From Microbulbifer celer (GTDB taxonomy: Bacteria > Pseudomonadota > Gammaproteobacteria > Pseudomonadales > Cellvibrionaceae): a DNA stretch of 64,000 nt. The stretch covers positions 2,011,501 to 2,075,500 of the forward strand of contig NZ_CP087715.1 in the NCBI RefSeq assembly GCF_020991125.1. Reading direction: 5' to 3'. Of this stretch, positions 9,121-23,071 are shown one piece after another. How positions within the stretch are numbered: position 1 is the stretch's first letter; every line of letters starts with the position of its first letter. A program made the translations under genes and the position numbers. The notes under the pieces are model-generated. The model saw only the letters and a list, made by a program, of their open reading frames with translations, ran no database searches and was not told where the DNA came from.

Positions 9121-11526
9121 TCAGTGTGTCTGCACTGATCCGTGTGAACGCTCCATGGCCTGCTTCTGCAGCGCAGAAAACTCCTCGTCACTGAGAGGAC
9201 TCGGCAATCGCTCCAGCGCGTATTCAAATACCTGGTCAATCCATTTTACCGGCTTGATCACCAGGTCTTGCTGGATGTTATCAGGAATATCCTTGAGATC
9301 GCGCTCATTATCTGCCGGAATCAACACGGTTTTAATTCCGCCACGATGGGCCGCAAGCAGCTTTTCCTTAAGCCCGCCAATTCGGAGCACTTCACCTCGC
9401 AGGGTGATTTCTCCCGTCATCGCCACATCAGATCGCACCGGGATATTGGTCAGAACAGAGGCAAGCACTGTACACATGGCAATACCCGCGGAAGGACCAT
9501 CCTTCGGTGTCGCGCCTTCCGGAACGTGGATATGGATATCACGACTTTCCTGGAAATCCGGTGCAATCCCGAGGGACTGAGAGCGCGCGCGCACAACGGT
9601 CAAACCCGCCTGGATAGACTCCTGCATTACGTCACCAAGGGAACCGGTTTTTATAACCCTTCCCTTACCGGAGACGGCTGAAGACTCGATAGTGAGCAGC
9701 TCGCCACCCACTTCGGTCCACGCCAATCCGGTTACCTGACCAATTTTGTTTTCTTCCTCGGCACGCCCAAAGTCGAACTTGCGAACACCCAGCAGATCTT
9801 CCATCTGCGCCGAATCAATCTTGACCTTATCGGTAGTCGACTTGCGCACATGCTCGGTGACCACTTTGCGGCAGATTTTTGCCACTTCACGATCCAACCC
9901 ACGAACGCCCGCCTCGCGCGTGTAATAACGGACAATGTCCCGCACCGCATTGTCGGTAAGCTCAAGCTCATTGTCTTTCAGACCCGCCGCTTTACGCTGC
10001 TTCGGTACCAGATAGCGCTGCGCGATGTTGAGTTTTTCATCCTCGGTATAACCTGGAATTCGGATGACCTCCATCCGGTCCAGCAGCGGCCCCGGAATAT
10101 TCATGGAGTTTGAGGTACACACAAACATCACATCGGAGAGATCGTAATCGACCTCGAGGTAGTGATCGTTAAACGACTTGTTCTGTTCCGGGTCCAACAC
10201 CTCCAGCAATGCAGATGCGGGATCGCCACGGTGGTCCATACCCATCTTGTCGACTTCGTCGAGCAAGAACAACGGGTTCTTCACACCTACTTTGGAAATC
10301 TTCTGAATCAGTTTACCCGGAAGGGACCCTATATAAGTACGACGATGGCCACGGATTTCAGCTTCATCACGCACACCGCCCAATGCCATGCGCACATACT
10401 TGCGGTTGGTGGCTCGAGCAATAGATTCACCCAGCGAGGTTTTACCAACACCAGGGGGACCAACCAGACAAAGGATTGGCCCTTTGACCTTTTTCACCCG
10501 TTTTTGCACCGCGAGATATTCAAGGATGCGCTCTTTGACTTCCTCGAGCCCGTAGTGATCCTTGTTCAGAATCTCTTCCGCCTTGATCAGATCATGGCGT
10601 ACTCGGCTGGCCTTTTTCCAGGGAACGCTCAGCATCCAGTCGATATAACTACGCAATACCGATGCCTCTGCAGACATTGGTGACATCATTTTGAGCTTGC
10701 TGAGCTCGGCGCGTGTTTTCTTTTCTGCCTCTGCGGACATGCCCGAGTCGGCAATCTTCTGTTCCAGCTCTTCAATTTCATTGGGCTCTTCGGTGATTTC
10801 CCCCAATTCCTTCTGAATCGCCTTCATTTGTTCATTCAGGTAATACTCGCGCTGACTTTTTTCCATCTGCTTTTTAACGCGGCCGCGAATGCGCTTTTCC
10901 ACCTGAATCAGGTCGATCTCTGAATCCATCAGGCCCAGCAGATGCTCAAGTCGCTCCTTGACACTGACGGTTTCCAGAAGATCCTGCTTTTGAGGCAAAT
11001 CCAATGACATGTGCGCGGCGATGGTATCCGCCAGCCGGCCGGGCTCATCGATGCCCGAGAGGGAAGTAATCACCTCGTTAGGCACTTTTTTGCTCACGCT
11101 CACATATTGCTCGAACTGAGACATGGCGGAACGCACCAGCGCCTCGGACTCGGCTTCTGGCAACTCTTCCGTTTCCAACTCGGTAACCGAAGCCCGGTAG
11201 TGTTTCTCACCCTCGCGAATTTCCTCGACGCGCACTCTGTGCCCGCCCTCTACCAACACCTTGACGGTGCCGTCCGGCAGCTTGAGCAACTGCAGCACAC
11301 TGGCAACAGTACCAACGCGGTAGATATCATCGACACCCGGATCGTCTTCGGACGCCTGGCGCTGCGCCACAAGCAGAACCTGCTTGTCGCTGCGCATGGC
11401 TTCTTCCAGAGCATCTATGGATTTTTCCCGACCGACAAACAGTGGGATCACCATATGCGGGTAGACCACGACATCCCGGAGGGGTAATAGTGGGTATTCG
11501 TTCAGATTCTCGGTTGGCTGTTCCAT
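9121..11526 (-). CDS. lon: ATP-dependent Lon protease
   Basis: Cytoplasmic AAA+ serine protease that degrades misfolded and regulatory proteins. 801 residues. The N-terminal substrate-binding LON domain covers about 10-205. Walker A GPPGVGKT is at 356-363 and Walker B LLDEVD at 421-426. The protease Ser-Lys dyad is S679 (in PKDGPSAG) and K722, the same numbers as in E. coli. Preceded by a sigma-32-like promoter (11639-11663), consistent with its heat-shock role. Placed between clpX and hupB. Confidence 0.97.
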   Translation of the reverse strand: MEQPTENLNEYPLLPLRDVVVYPHMVIPLFVGREKSIDALEEAMRSDKQVLLVAQRQASEDDPGVDDIYRVGTVASVLQLLKLPDGTVKVLVEGGHRVRVEEIREGEKHYRASVTELETEELPEAESEALVRSAMSQFEQYVSVSKKVPNEVITSLSGIDEPGRLADTIAAHMSLDLPQKQDLLETVSVKERLEHLLGLMDSEIDLIQVEKRIRGRVKKQMEKSQREYYLNEQMKAIQKELGEITEEPNEIEELEQKIADSGMSAEAEKKTRAELSKLKMMSPMSAEASVLRSYIDWMLSVPWKKASRVRHDLIKAEEILNKDHYGLEEVKERILEYLAVQKRVKKVKGPILCLVGPPGVGKTSLGESIARATNRKYVRMALGGVRDEAEIRGHRRTYIGSLPGKLIQKISKVGVKNPLFLLDEVDKMGMDHRGDPASALLEVLDPEQNKSFNDHYLEVDYDLSDVMFVCTSNSMNIPGPLLDRMEVIRIPGYTEDEKLNIAQRYLVPKQRKAAGLKDNELELTDNAVRDIVRYYTREAGVRGLDREVAKICRKVVTEHVRKSTTDKVKIDSAQMEDLLGVRKFDFGRAEEENKIGQVTGLAWTEVGGELLTIESSAVSGKGRVIKTGSLGDVMQESIQAGLTVVRARSQSLGIAPDFQESRDIHIHVPEGATPKDGPSAGIAMCTVLASVLTNIPVRSDVAMTGEITLRGEVLRIGGLKEKLLAAHRGGIKTVLIPADNERDLKDIPDNIQQDLVIKPVKWIDQVFEYALERLPSPLSDEEFSALQKQAMERSHGSVQTH

Positions 11527-11638
11527 AAAACTCCTCTCGGCCCTCTAGGCAGTGTGCCCCACCGCCCGTTTCTCGGCATTTCTATCAGCGCTGCGCCGAA
11601 AGCACACCACGGGAAATTAGCCAGTTGTAGGGCTATGT

Positions 11639-11663
11639 TGGGGGCATAGACCAGAATAACAAG
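11639..11663 (-). promoter_or_regulatory. Sigma-32-like heat-shock promoter of lon
   Basis: On the minus strand CTTGTT (11663-11658), a 13-bp spacer, then CCCCCA (11644-11639), against the known sigma-32 consensus CTTGAA-N13-CCCCAT. Position and spacing suit lon, which is sigma-32-dependent in E. coli. Confidence 0.6.
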
Positions 11664-11801
11664 TCTACTCCGGGTGTAGTCGCAAAATAAGTTTAATTTG
11701 GCGGCAGCCGGGTCAACGAGAAACAATACCGTTTTTCTCTGCGCCCCGGAAATGCAACATACAATGCGCCGGAAGTGATTCAACGACAACGGGGAGATAC
11801 G

Positions 11802-11825
11802 AAAAAGGCCCCGGATGGGGCCTTT
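11802..11825 (-). terminator. Terminator of clpX
   Basis: AAAGGCCCC, loop ATCC, GGGGCCTTT then further T on the minus strand, 34 bp past the clpX stop. It separates clpX from lon. Confidence 0.85.
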
Positions 11826-11858
11826 GGATCAGAAACGATAGTCACGCTAACCGTCGAC

Positions 11859-13145
<1,287 letters not shown>

Positions 13146-13351
13146 GCATGTACTCCGTGGTCTCGTCAGCCAGCCAAAACTCGGCGGCAAAAAGGGTTCA
13201 TACGCAAGATGCGATCTTTTGGCAGGTTTTTCAAGCCTTTTGTTCCCCGACCGCACCGAACCATTGAAAATTGCCGTGTTACACGGCCCCTGACTGACAC
13301 TGATAACGTGCTGCCCACCGCCCTATACGGGTGGCAACACATTCCATCTAA

Positions 13352-13380
13352 ATTATCTATTTTGGTACTTCAAACGCCAA
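13352..13380 (-). promoter_or_regulatory. Probable sigma-70 promoter of clpX
   Basis: On the minus strand TTGGCG (13380-13375), a 17-bp spacer, GATAAT (13357-13352). The leader to clpX would be about 200 nt. The -35 is imperfect. Confidence 0.45.
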
Positions 13381-13398
13381 CCTGGCAAAAAGACGGGA

Positions 13399-14043
13399 TT
13401 ATTTACCCGCCACCTCGCGACGTGACAGCACATCATCCACCAGGCCGTATTCCTTGGCTTCGTCAGCACTCAGGAACTTGTCGCGCTCGGTATCCCGCTC
13501 GATATCCGCCACACTGCGGCCGGTATGATGCGCCATGATCTCGTTGAGGCGAGCACGGATCTTGAGAATCTCCTGCGCATGGATATGGATGTCCGATGCC
13601 TGCCCCTGGGCGCCGCCACTGGGCTGGTGAATCATGACGCGGGAGTTCGGCGTGCAGTAACGCTTGCCTTCTGCACCGGAGGTCAGCAGAAACGCCCCCA
13701 TACTGCAGGCCTGGCCGATGCACATGGTGCTGACATCGGGCTTGATGAACTGCATGGTGTCGTAAATGGACATCCCCGCAGTAACAGAACCACCTGGTGA
13801 ATTGATATACAGGTGAATGTCCTTGTCCGGGTTTTCCGCTTCCAGGAACAACAGCTGGGCCACCACCAGGTTGGCCATGTGGTCTTCGACTGGGCCCACC
13901 AGAAAAATCACACGCTCTTTGAGCAGACGGGAATAGATGTCGAACGAGCGCTCACCTCTGGCGGTCTGCTCCACCACCATGGGCACCAGGCCGCCGGCGG
14001 CCGAAATTTCGTGGGATTTTGCGGAGTAATCAAAATCTGCCAT
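13399..14043 (-). CDS. clpP: ATP-dependent Clp protease proteolytic subunit
   Basis: Tetradecameric serine peptidase working with ClpX/ClpA. 214 residues. The catalytic triad is visible as S114 (GQACSMGAF), H139 (VMIHQPSGG) and D188 (ERDTERDKF), each three residues beyond the E. coli precursor numbering. The N-terminal leader before about residue 17 is probably removed by self-processing as in the family. Located between tig and clpX on the same strand. Confidence 0.97.
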   Translation of the reverse strand: MADFDYSAKSHEISAAGGLVPMVVEQTARGERSFDIYSRLLKERVIFLVGPVEDHMANLVVAQLLFLEAENPDKDIHLYINSPGGSVTAGMSIYDTMQFIKPDVSTMCIGQACSMGAFLLTSGAEGKRYCTPNSRVMIHQPSGGAQGQASDIHIHAQEILKIRARLNEIMAHHTGRSVADIERDTERDKFLSADEAKEYGLVDDVLSRREVAGK

Positions 14044-14282
14044 GGATACGATGCTTCCTTTTTTGGCGTATTTGGCGGGAATCGCTCAGCAACCAAAGAC
14101 AATCAATAAATATTGCCAAGCGCAAAGCGAGGTAAACAGTCATTCTGAGCTTAACTGCTCAGGGGCGAGAAAGCCAGCCGGGAACCGGGCTGTCATTCGA
14201 AGGAAGTTGCACTTTAAAGCACGCGCATTCCAGCCCGGCGTAACAAAAAACAACCACGCCCTGAAGAACAAGCCCCACAAAG

Positions 14283-14307
14283 AAAAACGGCCACCCTGAG
14301 GTGGCCG
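14283..14307 (-). terminator. Terminator of tig
   Basis: CGGCCACC, loop TCAG, GGTGGCCG followed by a T-run on the minus strand, about 20 bp after the trigger factor stop. clpP thus has a separate promoter in 14044-14282, which I could not pinpoint. Confidence 0.85.
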
Positions 14308-14329
14308 CTCTTGAACAGACACAGATTGA

Positions 14330-15643
14330 TCAGGCCTGCTTCTGAGGCTTGATCACATCGTCGTAGCTGCTTTCGACTTCGCTCACCTTGGCCTTGTCGA
14401 GTACGAAGTCTACAACCTGGTCTTCCAGAACTACGGATTCAACACCGGCCAGCAGCTCGCGGTTATTGAAGTAGTATTCCACCACCTCTTCCGGCTGCTG
14501 ATAGGTGGAAGCCAGCTCTTCAACCTTCGCTTTGACGCGATCCGCATCGACACTGAGCTTGTTTTCTTTGACGATTTCGCCAACGACCAGGCCCAGCACC
14601 ACGCGACGCTTTGCCTGATCTTCGAACATGGTATCCGGCAGCATCTTCGCTGCATCTTCCGGATTGATCTGGCCACCGAACTGCTGAACCATCTGGCCGC
14701 GCAGGGTCTGAACCTCACCTGCCACCAGCGCGGCAGGAATTTCTACCTGGTGCTTTTCAAACAGCTGATCCATGACCTGGGTCTTGACCTTGTTCAGTGC
14801 CGCATTTTTAAGCTCGCGCACCATATTGCCGCGCACTTCTTCGCGGAACTTGTCTTCACCACCTTCTTCAACGCCGTAAGCGGCAAAGAATTCGTCGTTC
14901 AATTCCGGCAGCTCAGGCTTTTCAGAGCCAGTCACCTTGATGGTGAACACAGCTTCTGCGCCGCGCAGATCTTCCGCCTGGTAATCTTCCGGGAAAGTCA
15001 CCTCAACTTCTTTCTCTTCACCCGGCTTCATGCCGATGATGCCGTCTTCGAAGCCTGGGATCATATTGCCAGAGCCCAGTACCAGCTGGTGTCCTTCCGC
15101 AGAGCCACCCTCGAATTCTTCCCCATCTTTACGGCCAACGAAGTCGATGGTGACGCGATCACCTTTCTGCGCCTTGCGCTTGGTTTCCTTCCAGCCGGAT
15201 TGCTGCTTGCGCAGCACGTCGATCATATTATCGACGTCACTGTCAGTTACTTCCGCTACCGGACGCTCAACAGCGACCTCAGACAGATCTGCCAGCTCCA
15301 CTTCCGGGTACACTTCAAAAGTGGCCACGTACTCAAGGTTTTCACCCGGAGTCACATTCTTGGCTTCAATGCTCGGCTGACCCGCCGGCTTGACTTCTTC
15401 TTTCTGAACGGCTTCATAGAAGGAGCGGCTCATCACCTCGCCCAGCACTTCCTGGCGAACACCGGCGCCATAGCGCTGACGCACAACTTTCAGCGGCACT
15501 TTACCCTTGCGGAAACCGTTGATACGCACGGTCTTGGCGGCTTGCTGAAGGCGCTTGTCGACTTCCTGATCTACCACCTCGGCCGGCAAGTTAACAGTTA
15601 AGCGACGCTCCAGGCCGGAGGTTGTTTCGATGGAAACCTGCAT
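14330..15643 (-). CDS. tig: Trigger factor
   Basis: Ribosome-bound chaperone with prolyl isomerase activity that meets nascent chains at the exit tunnel. 437 residues (E. coli 432). The ribosome-binding signature GFRKGKVP is at 43-50, the E. coli position. An FKBP-like domain at about 155-240 begins KGDRVTIDFVG and contains GSGNMIPGFE. The rest is the helical C-terminal cradle. First protein gene of the tig-clpP-clpX-lon series, downstream of a tRNA-Leu gene on the same strand, as in Pseudomonas. Confidence 0.97.
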   Translation of the reverse strand: MQVSIETTSGLERRLTVNLPAEVVDQEVDKRLQQAAKTVRINGFRKGKVPLKVVRQRYGAGVRQEVLGEVMSRSFYEAVQKEEVKPAGQPSIEAKNVTPGENLEYVATFEVYPEVELADLSEVAVERPVAEVTDSDVDNMIDVLRKQQSGWKETKRKAQKGDRVTIDFVGRKDGEEFEGGSAEGHQLVLGSGNMIPGFEDGIIGMKPGEEKEVEVTFPEDYQAEDLRGAEAVFTIKVTGSEKPELPELNDEFFAAYGVEEGGEDKFREEVRGNMVRELKNAALNKVKTQVMDQLFEKHQVEIPAALVAGEVQTLRGQMVQQFGGQINPEDAAKMLPDTMFEDQAKRRVVLGLVVGEIVKENKLSVDADRVKAKVEELASTYQQPEEVVEYYFNNRELLAGVESVVLEDQVVDFVLDKAKVSEVESSYDDVIKPQKQA

Positions 15644-15815
15644 GTTAATCCTCGTGAGACTCTTCTATTCACACACTGCCAGGGTATGCGCCCTACCGCA
15701 GTGTCAGCGATCAGTGTTCTACCGGTAGGAATTACCGGCCACCAAATACAAACAGCCCGCGCCGGCACTCCAAAATGAGGCGCACCAGAGGCACGGACTG
15801 AGAAATTCTAGAAAT

Positions 15816-15900
<85 letters not shown>

Positions 15901-16091
15901 GTGTCCAAAACTCCCCTAAGCCTTTGATTTCCCTGCAATTTCACATGAAAAACTGTTTAAGGCCCTAACGAGGGGAGCAGATTGTGCCACAGTGGGCACA
16001 CCGCTTCAACAACAGGTGGGGGCAAATACTTTGCTGCGCCGCGAAGCAGAGCGACAAGCCAGCCCACAGCGATCAATATCCGCCCCCATAC

Positions 16092-16123
16092 AAACACGGG
16101 GCGCCAATTGGCGCCCCGTGTTT
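16092..16123 (-). terminator. Terminator of fadBA
   Basis: A perfect 32-bp palindrome AAACACGGGGCGCC/AATT/GGCGCCCCGTGTTT just past the fadA stop. The T-run on the minus strand is short (TTT G), but the stem is very stable. Confidence 0.75.
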
Positions 16124-16149
16124 CATCAGCCATTTAAGCGGCCAGCGAA

Positions 16150-19493
<3,344 letters not shown>

Positions 19494-20037
19494 TATTGAC
19501 CTCATTGTCTGATGACCGGATTTCGCTGCTCAATCAGCCCCGGTCCGGGGGTCGGAGTTTGTCCGGACTACCGGAGCATATCGCGTCAGCCACTTCAACT
19601 TCTTGTGACGCAATCACCCACAGCAGTCAACGGAGCCCAAGTATAGCCAGATTCAAACACACGTTTGAATACCATTTCTGCCATTTATACTGTCCGGTTT
19701 GGTGCATCGTTGCTTACAAGTGGTCACAAAATATGCACCCAACTCGAGTTGATCAAAATCAGTACAGCACGAAATGCCGACCATGCACCGCACATGGCGT
19801 CCCACCCCGGCATCCCGCTTCAATAATAGCCACGGCCCATAACGAAGGTGTGCCGGACACAAGCTCACAGGAAATACGGGTCGAAAACGGCCGTTCAAAG
19901 GGTAGCGTGTACGGAGGAAATCGGTACCGGTTCGGCAGCAGCGAGGCGATACCGATCGCAAAAAAGGAAGAGAGCAGACTGACTGAAGGTAGCGTGGCAC
20001 TGTCTCGCACCACGCCGGTTAAGGGGGACTGTTCGCG
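19494..20037 (-). other. 544-bp region upstream of fadBA
   Basis: No convincing gene. Contains the PsrA-like box and the putative fadB promoter. Nothing recognisable between 19671 and the end of the FabY-like gene at 20038, and no clear terminator for that gene. Confidence 0.55.
19640..19670 (-). promoter_or_regulatory. PsrA-like operator overlapping the putative fadB promoter
   Basis: ATTCAAAC-ACAC-GTTTGAAT at 19651-19670 has perfect 8-bp inverted arms and fits the known Pseudomonas PsrA motif (G/C)AAAC-N2-4-GTTT(G/C). On the minus strand TATACT (19645-19640), a likely -10, begins 5 bp downstream, so binding would cover the -35 area. About 158 bp upstream of the fadB start. Confidence 0.65.
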
Positions 20038-21897
20038 TTACACCATATCCTCAAATGGATTCGCGCTCGGCAACTCAATGTCACCGGCACCGCCCGGTAA
20101 GTGCAGCCGCGCGCCGTCTACCGTGATCCCGGATTCATCAATCAAGCCTTCGCCAAACCGATAAATGGCATCCAGATCCCCACTACTGGCTCTGGCATCA
20201 TACGCCTGTGCCCGTTCAGTGACCGATTCGTTCGCTTTGCGATAAGCGGTGAAGGCGGCATCCCCGTGCCGCTTGGCCAACATCCGTTCCACCACATGGG
20301 GCGCAAGGACACTGGCGGTGGCGTTATTGCCACCAAAGCCCTTCGAGTTCAGGAACGCAACATCGAGTGATTCGGGTGCCCGCTCCACATGGGACAGGGA
20401 CAGATCCAGATTGCGGTGGTGTACGTCGTCGGCGATCCGGTCCACGGTGGTGATGCCCGGCAGGATACCGCGGGCAAAAATCCCCAGACTGGCAATCAAC
20501 TGATCACCGCTGGCCGCAGCTACCGTGTGGCCGAGGTACGCTTTCACCGCGCACACCGGCCAGGATTCAATGCCGAACGCCTCGGCGAGCCGGTCAAAAA
20601 TAGCGGACTCGGTCACCCGATTCTGCGGCGTACTGGAACCATGGGCCTGTACGAAACTCCGCTGGCGCAAGGCTTCATCGCCAAGGATTGCGCGGGTTTC
20701 CGCCATCGACCTGGCCACAGTGAGGTAATTCCCCGGCCCAGGTGCAGAAATGGATTTCTTGGGCCCGTCGGCATTGACAAATACGTTGGCGACCGCACCG
20801 TGTATCGGCGCGCCCAGCTCCAGAGCCAGTGCATCATCCATCAGTACGACCCACTGAGAACCCTCGCCCAGGGTAAAGCCGCAGTTGTCCCCGAAGGGCC
20901 GACTGGCGCGCCGGAAATCGATGTCGCCACCGAAGACCTTTCGCAAACCGTCTATATTGGCCAACGCGCCCATGGTCGCGTAACCGTCGACCACTTCCGG
21001 CACCAGTGGCGCTTCCGCAGCACCAACCACCGCAACCCGGGCGCGGCCGCTACGAATATCTTCCACCGCCGCGCGCAGATTGTACAAATAGGTGGCGCAA
21101 GCCCCCGCTACCGCGCCGGTGGTGCCGACACTCCCCAATACATACGCATTGACGAAATCTGCCGGCATACTGGTCAACCCGAGGGCCAATTGCTTGGAAC
21201 TGACCCGACCGCCACGCAGTCGCGATTGCAGCAGGCCACCATTGCCGTTGGGGTCCAACTGACTCATGGCCGAGCTGGCATACACCGAAATATTCTCCGG
21301 CCCCGCTTTGTCCGCTACCAGATTCCAATCAATCCCCAGAGACTGCACCGCGTCGGACGCGCCGAGGATGGCGAGTTGCAGACCGCGCGGATGGAATCGG
21401 GAGTTGTACTGCATCCCCGGCTCAAAACCGGTAGGTAGCTGCCCCGCTGACGCCACCGCAATTTCCCGATGGCTGTCGAGCATGACAGAAAGACTGTCAC
21501 AACGGACGCGCACGCGACCGGAGGTCAGTGTTTCCACCTGCCAGCCATCCGGCAGCGGATTCGGCAATTGCCGCGCCGACATTTCAAAGGTAAAGCCGGA
21601 ATCACTCTGCAATTGCGCGGCCTGGTGGAAATGACATTTGCGGTAGTCGTAGTAACGGGACTCCAGCTCCCGCACCAGGGTACCGTCCAGGACCTGACGC
21701 TCCAGCGCTGCGTCCAGGAGACCACCGGCATCGCTGCCGGTACGCAATCCCATCAGTGCAGCCAGGTCAGAAAGCGTATCGGTACGCTCCGCCGACGTCA
21801 GGCTGTCCAATACCATCCGCTTGTAGCCGCGGTGGAACGAGCTGCGTCCAGCGGGGTTAAACCCGCCGAACGCGGTAATTACGGGTAGGCGCTGCAT
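20038..21897 (-). CDS. fabY: FabY-like beta-ketoacyl-ACP synthase
   Basis: Probable initiating condensing enzyme of fatty-acid synthesis; in P. aeruginosa FabY joins acetyl-CoA to malonyl-ACP in place of FabH. With the ATG at 21897 (GGAGG upstream) it has 619 residues and begins MQRLPVITAFGGFNPAGRSS, very close to the Pseudomonas FabY start; the open frame runs on to 21933. The thiolase-fold Cys-His-His set is C267 (GAVAGACATYL), H419 (VQAHGSSTP) and H457 (AYLGHTVAAASG). The long N-terminal extension of about 170 residues before the synthase core is characteristic of the family. Divergent from a GlxA-type regulator. Confidence 0.85.
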   Translation of the reverse strand: MQRLPVITAFGGFNPAGRSSFHRGYKRMVLDSLTSAERTDTLSDLAALMGLRTGSDAGGLLDAALERQVLDGTLVRELESRYYDYRKCHFHQAAQLQSDSGFTFEMSARQLPNPLPDGWQVETLTSGRVRVRCDSLSVMLDSHREIAVASAGQLPTGFEPGMQYNSRFHPRGLQLAILGASDAVQSLGIDWNLVADKAGPENISVYASSAMSQLDPNGNGGLLQSRLRGGRVSSKQLALGLTSMPADFVNAYVLGSVGTTGAVAGACATYLYNLRAAVEDIRSGRARVAVVGAAEAPLVPEVVDGYATMGALANIDGLRKVFGGDIDFRRASRPFGDNCGFTLGEGSQWVVLMDDALALELGAPIHGAVANVFVNADGPKKSISAPGPGNYLTVARSMAETRAILGDEALRQRSFVQAHGSSTPQNRVTESAIFDRLAEAFGIESWPVCAVKAYLGHTVAAASGDQLIASLGIFARGILPGITTVDRIADDVHHRNLDLSLSHVERAPESLDVAFLNSKGFGGNNATASVLAPHVVERMLAKRHGDAAFTAYRKANESVTERAQAYDARASSGDLDAIYRFGEGLIDESGITVDGARLHLPGGAGDIELPSANPFEDMV

Positions 21898-22030
21898 GCT
21901 GACCTCCAGCCTGACAAGTTTGGGCAATATCAATGGCGTGCCAGTGTAGGGGCTGGCGATTCGGCCTCGTTATGGGCATACTGGCCAGCAAATTTGACCA
22001 TCTGGCCAGCCGCGGGAGCGAGATTTACCC

Positions 22031-23017
22031 ATGCGCACTGTCACCTTCATTCTCATTGACCAAATGCTGTCTACTGGCACCATGCTCCCACTGGAGATGC
22101 TGCGCGGGGCAGAGAGCCGTGCCAGGACGGAAGGCAAATCAGAACCGCTGCAATTGCACACGGTCAGCATCGATGGACAACCGGTACGCTCCCGCTCCGG
22201 ATTCTCTCTCACGCCGGATCTCGCCCTCGAGAACGCCCCCGACAGTGATATCATTTACCTGCCCGCACTGTGGCGAAACCCTCGCCCTGCTCTGCGTCGA
22301 TCTGCGCCCCTGCTTGCCTGGCTGAAACAGCAGGCCGGGCGCGGCGCCGCCATCAGTGCCGTGGGTACCGGGGTCTGCTTTCTTGCTGAGGCCGGCCTGC
22401 TGAATGGCAAGCCCGCCACCACCCACTGGCACTACTTCGAGCGTTTCGCCGCCGACTACCCGCAAGTCAAACTCAAGCGACAGTATTTCATCACCCAGGC
22501 CGACAAACTGTTTTGCGCCGCCAGCGTCAATGCCCTGGCGGATGTCACCGTGCACCTGATCCGACAACTCTATGGCCCGGCAGTGGCGAGCCATGTAGAG
22601 CGGAATTTCTCTCATGAAATCCGCCGCCCGTTTGAAGAAATTGCGTATTCAGAAGGCGCAGTGCACCTGCACCCGGATGAAGACATCGTGCAAGCGCAGA
22701 CCTGGCTGAAACAGCACTGCAGTGAAGACGTAAAGCTGAGCGAAGTGGCCAGTCATTTTGATATGAGCGTGCGCTCTTTTAACCGCCGCTTCAAGCTCGC
22801 CACCGGCCAGACGCCACTGCAGTACCTGCAAAATGTGCGCATCGATATGGCGCGAGAGCTACTGCAATCGAGCAACCTTTCGGTCAATGAAATTGCGGAA
22901 AAAGTGGGCTATCAGGACATGGGGCATTTCACGGCACTCTTCAAAAAATTCCTTTCCACCACACCCAGCGAATACCGTACCACCGTGCGCGCGAAACTGT
23001 TCCGGGTGAATACCTGA
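22031..23017 (+). CDS. GlxA-type AraC family transcriptional regulator
   Basis: Regulator with an N-terminal DJ-1/PfpI-like domain (about 1-185) and a C-terminal AraC double helix-turn-helix (about 225-320, with DMSVRSFNRRFKLATG and VGYQDMGHFTALFKKF). C116 in GTGVCFLAEAGLL sits at the nucleophile-elbow position of DJ-1 proteins; whether it is catalytic or only structural is unknown. 328 residues. Divergently transcribed from the FabY-like gene with 133 bp between the starts, so it may control that gene, but no operator is obvious. The ligand cannot be inferred. Confidence 0.85.
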   Translation: MRTVTFILIDQMLSTGTMLPLEMLRGAESRARTEGKSEPLQLHTVSIDGQPVRSRSGFSLTPDLALENAPDSDIIYLPALWRNPRPALRRSAPLLAWLKQQAGRGAAISAVGTGVCFLAEAGLLNGKPATTHWHYFERFAADYPQVKLKRQYFITQADKLFCAASVNALADVTVHLIRQLYGPAVASHVERNFSHEIRRPFEEIAYSEGAVHLHPDEDIVQAQTWLKQHCSEDVKLSEVASHFDMSVRSFNRRFKLATGQTPLQYLQNVRIDMARELLQSSNLSVNEIAEKVGYQDMGHFTALFKKFLSTTPSEYRTTVRAKLFRVNT

Positions 23018-23071
23018 TGACCGCTTAGCGGACAATTTTGCGCGCCGGTAGTGAGTCTCCCTCGTGAGGCC

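Larger units (their letters stand above)
11527..11858 (-). other. 332-bp clpX-lon intergenic region
   Basis: No gene. It holds the clpX terminator (11802-11825) and a sigma-32-like lon promoter (11639-11663). The leader to the lon ATG is about 105 nt. Confidence 0.6.

Noticed and set aside
14044-14282. A sigma-32 promoter upstream of clpP
   Set aside because: CTTGTT- and CCCC-like pieces occur, but not with a 13-bp spacing on the correct strand.
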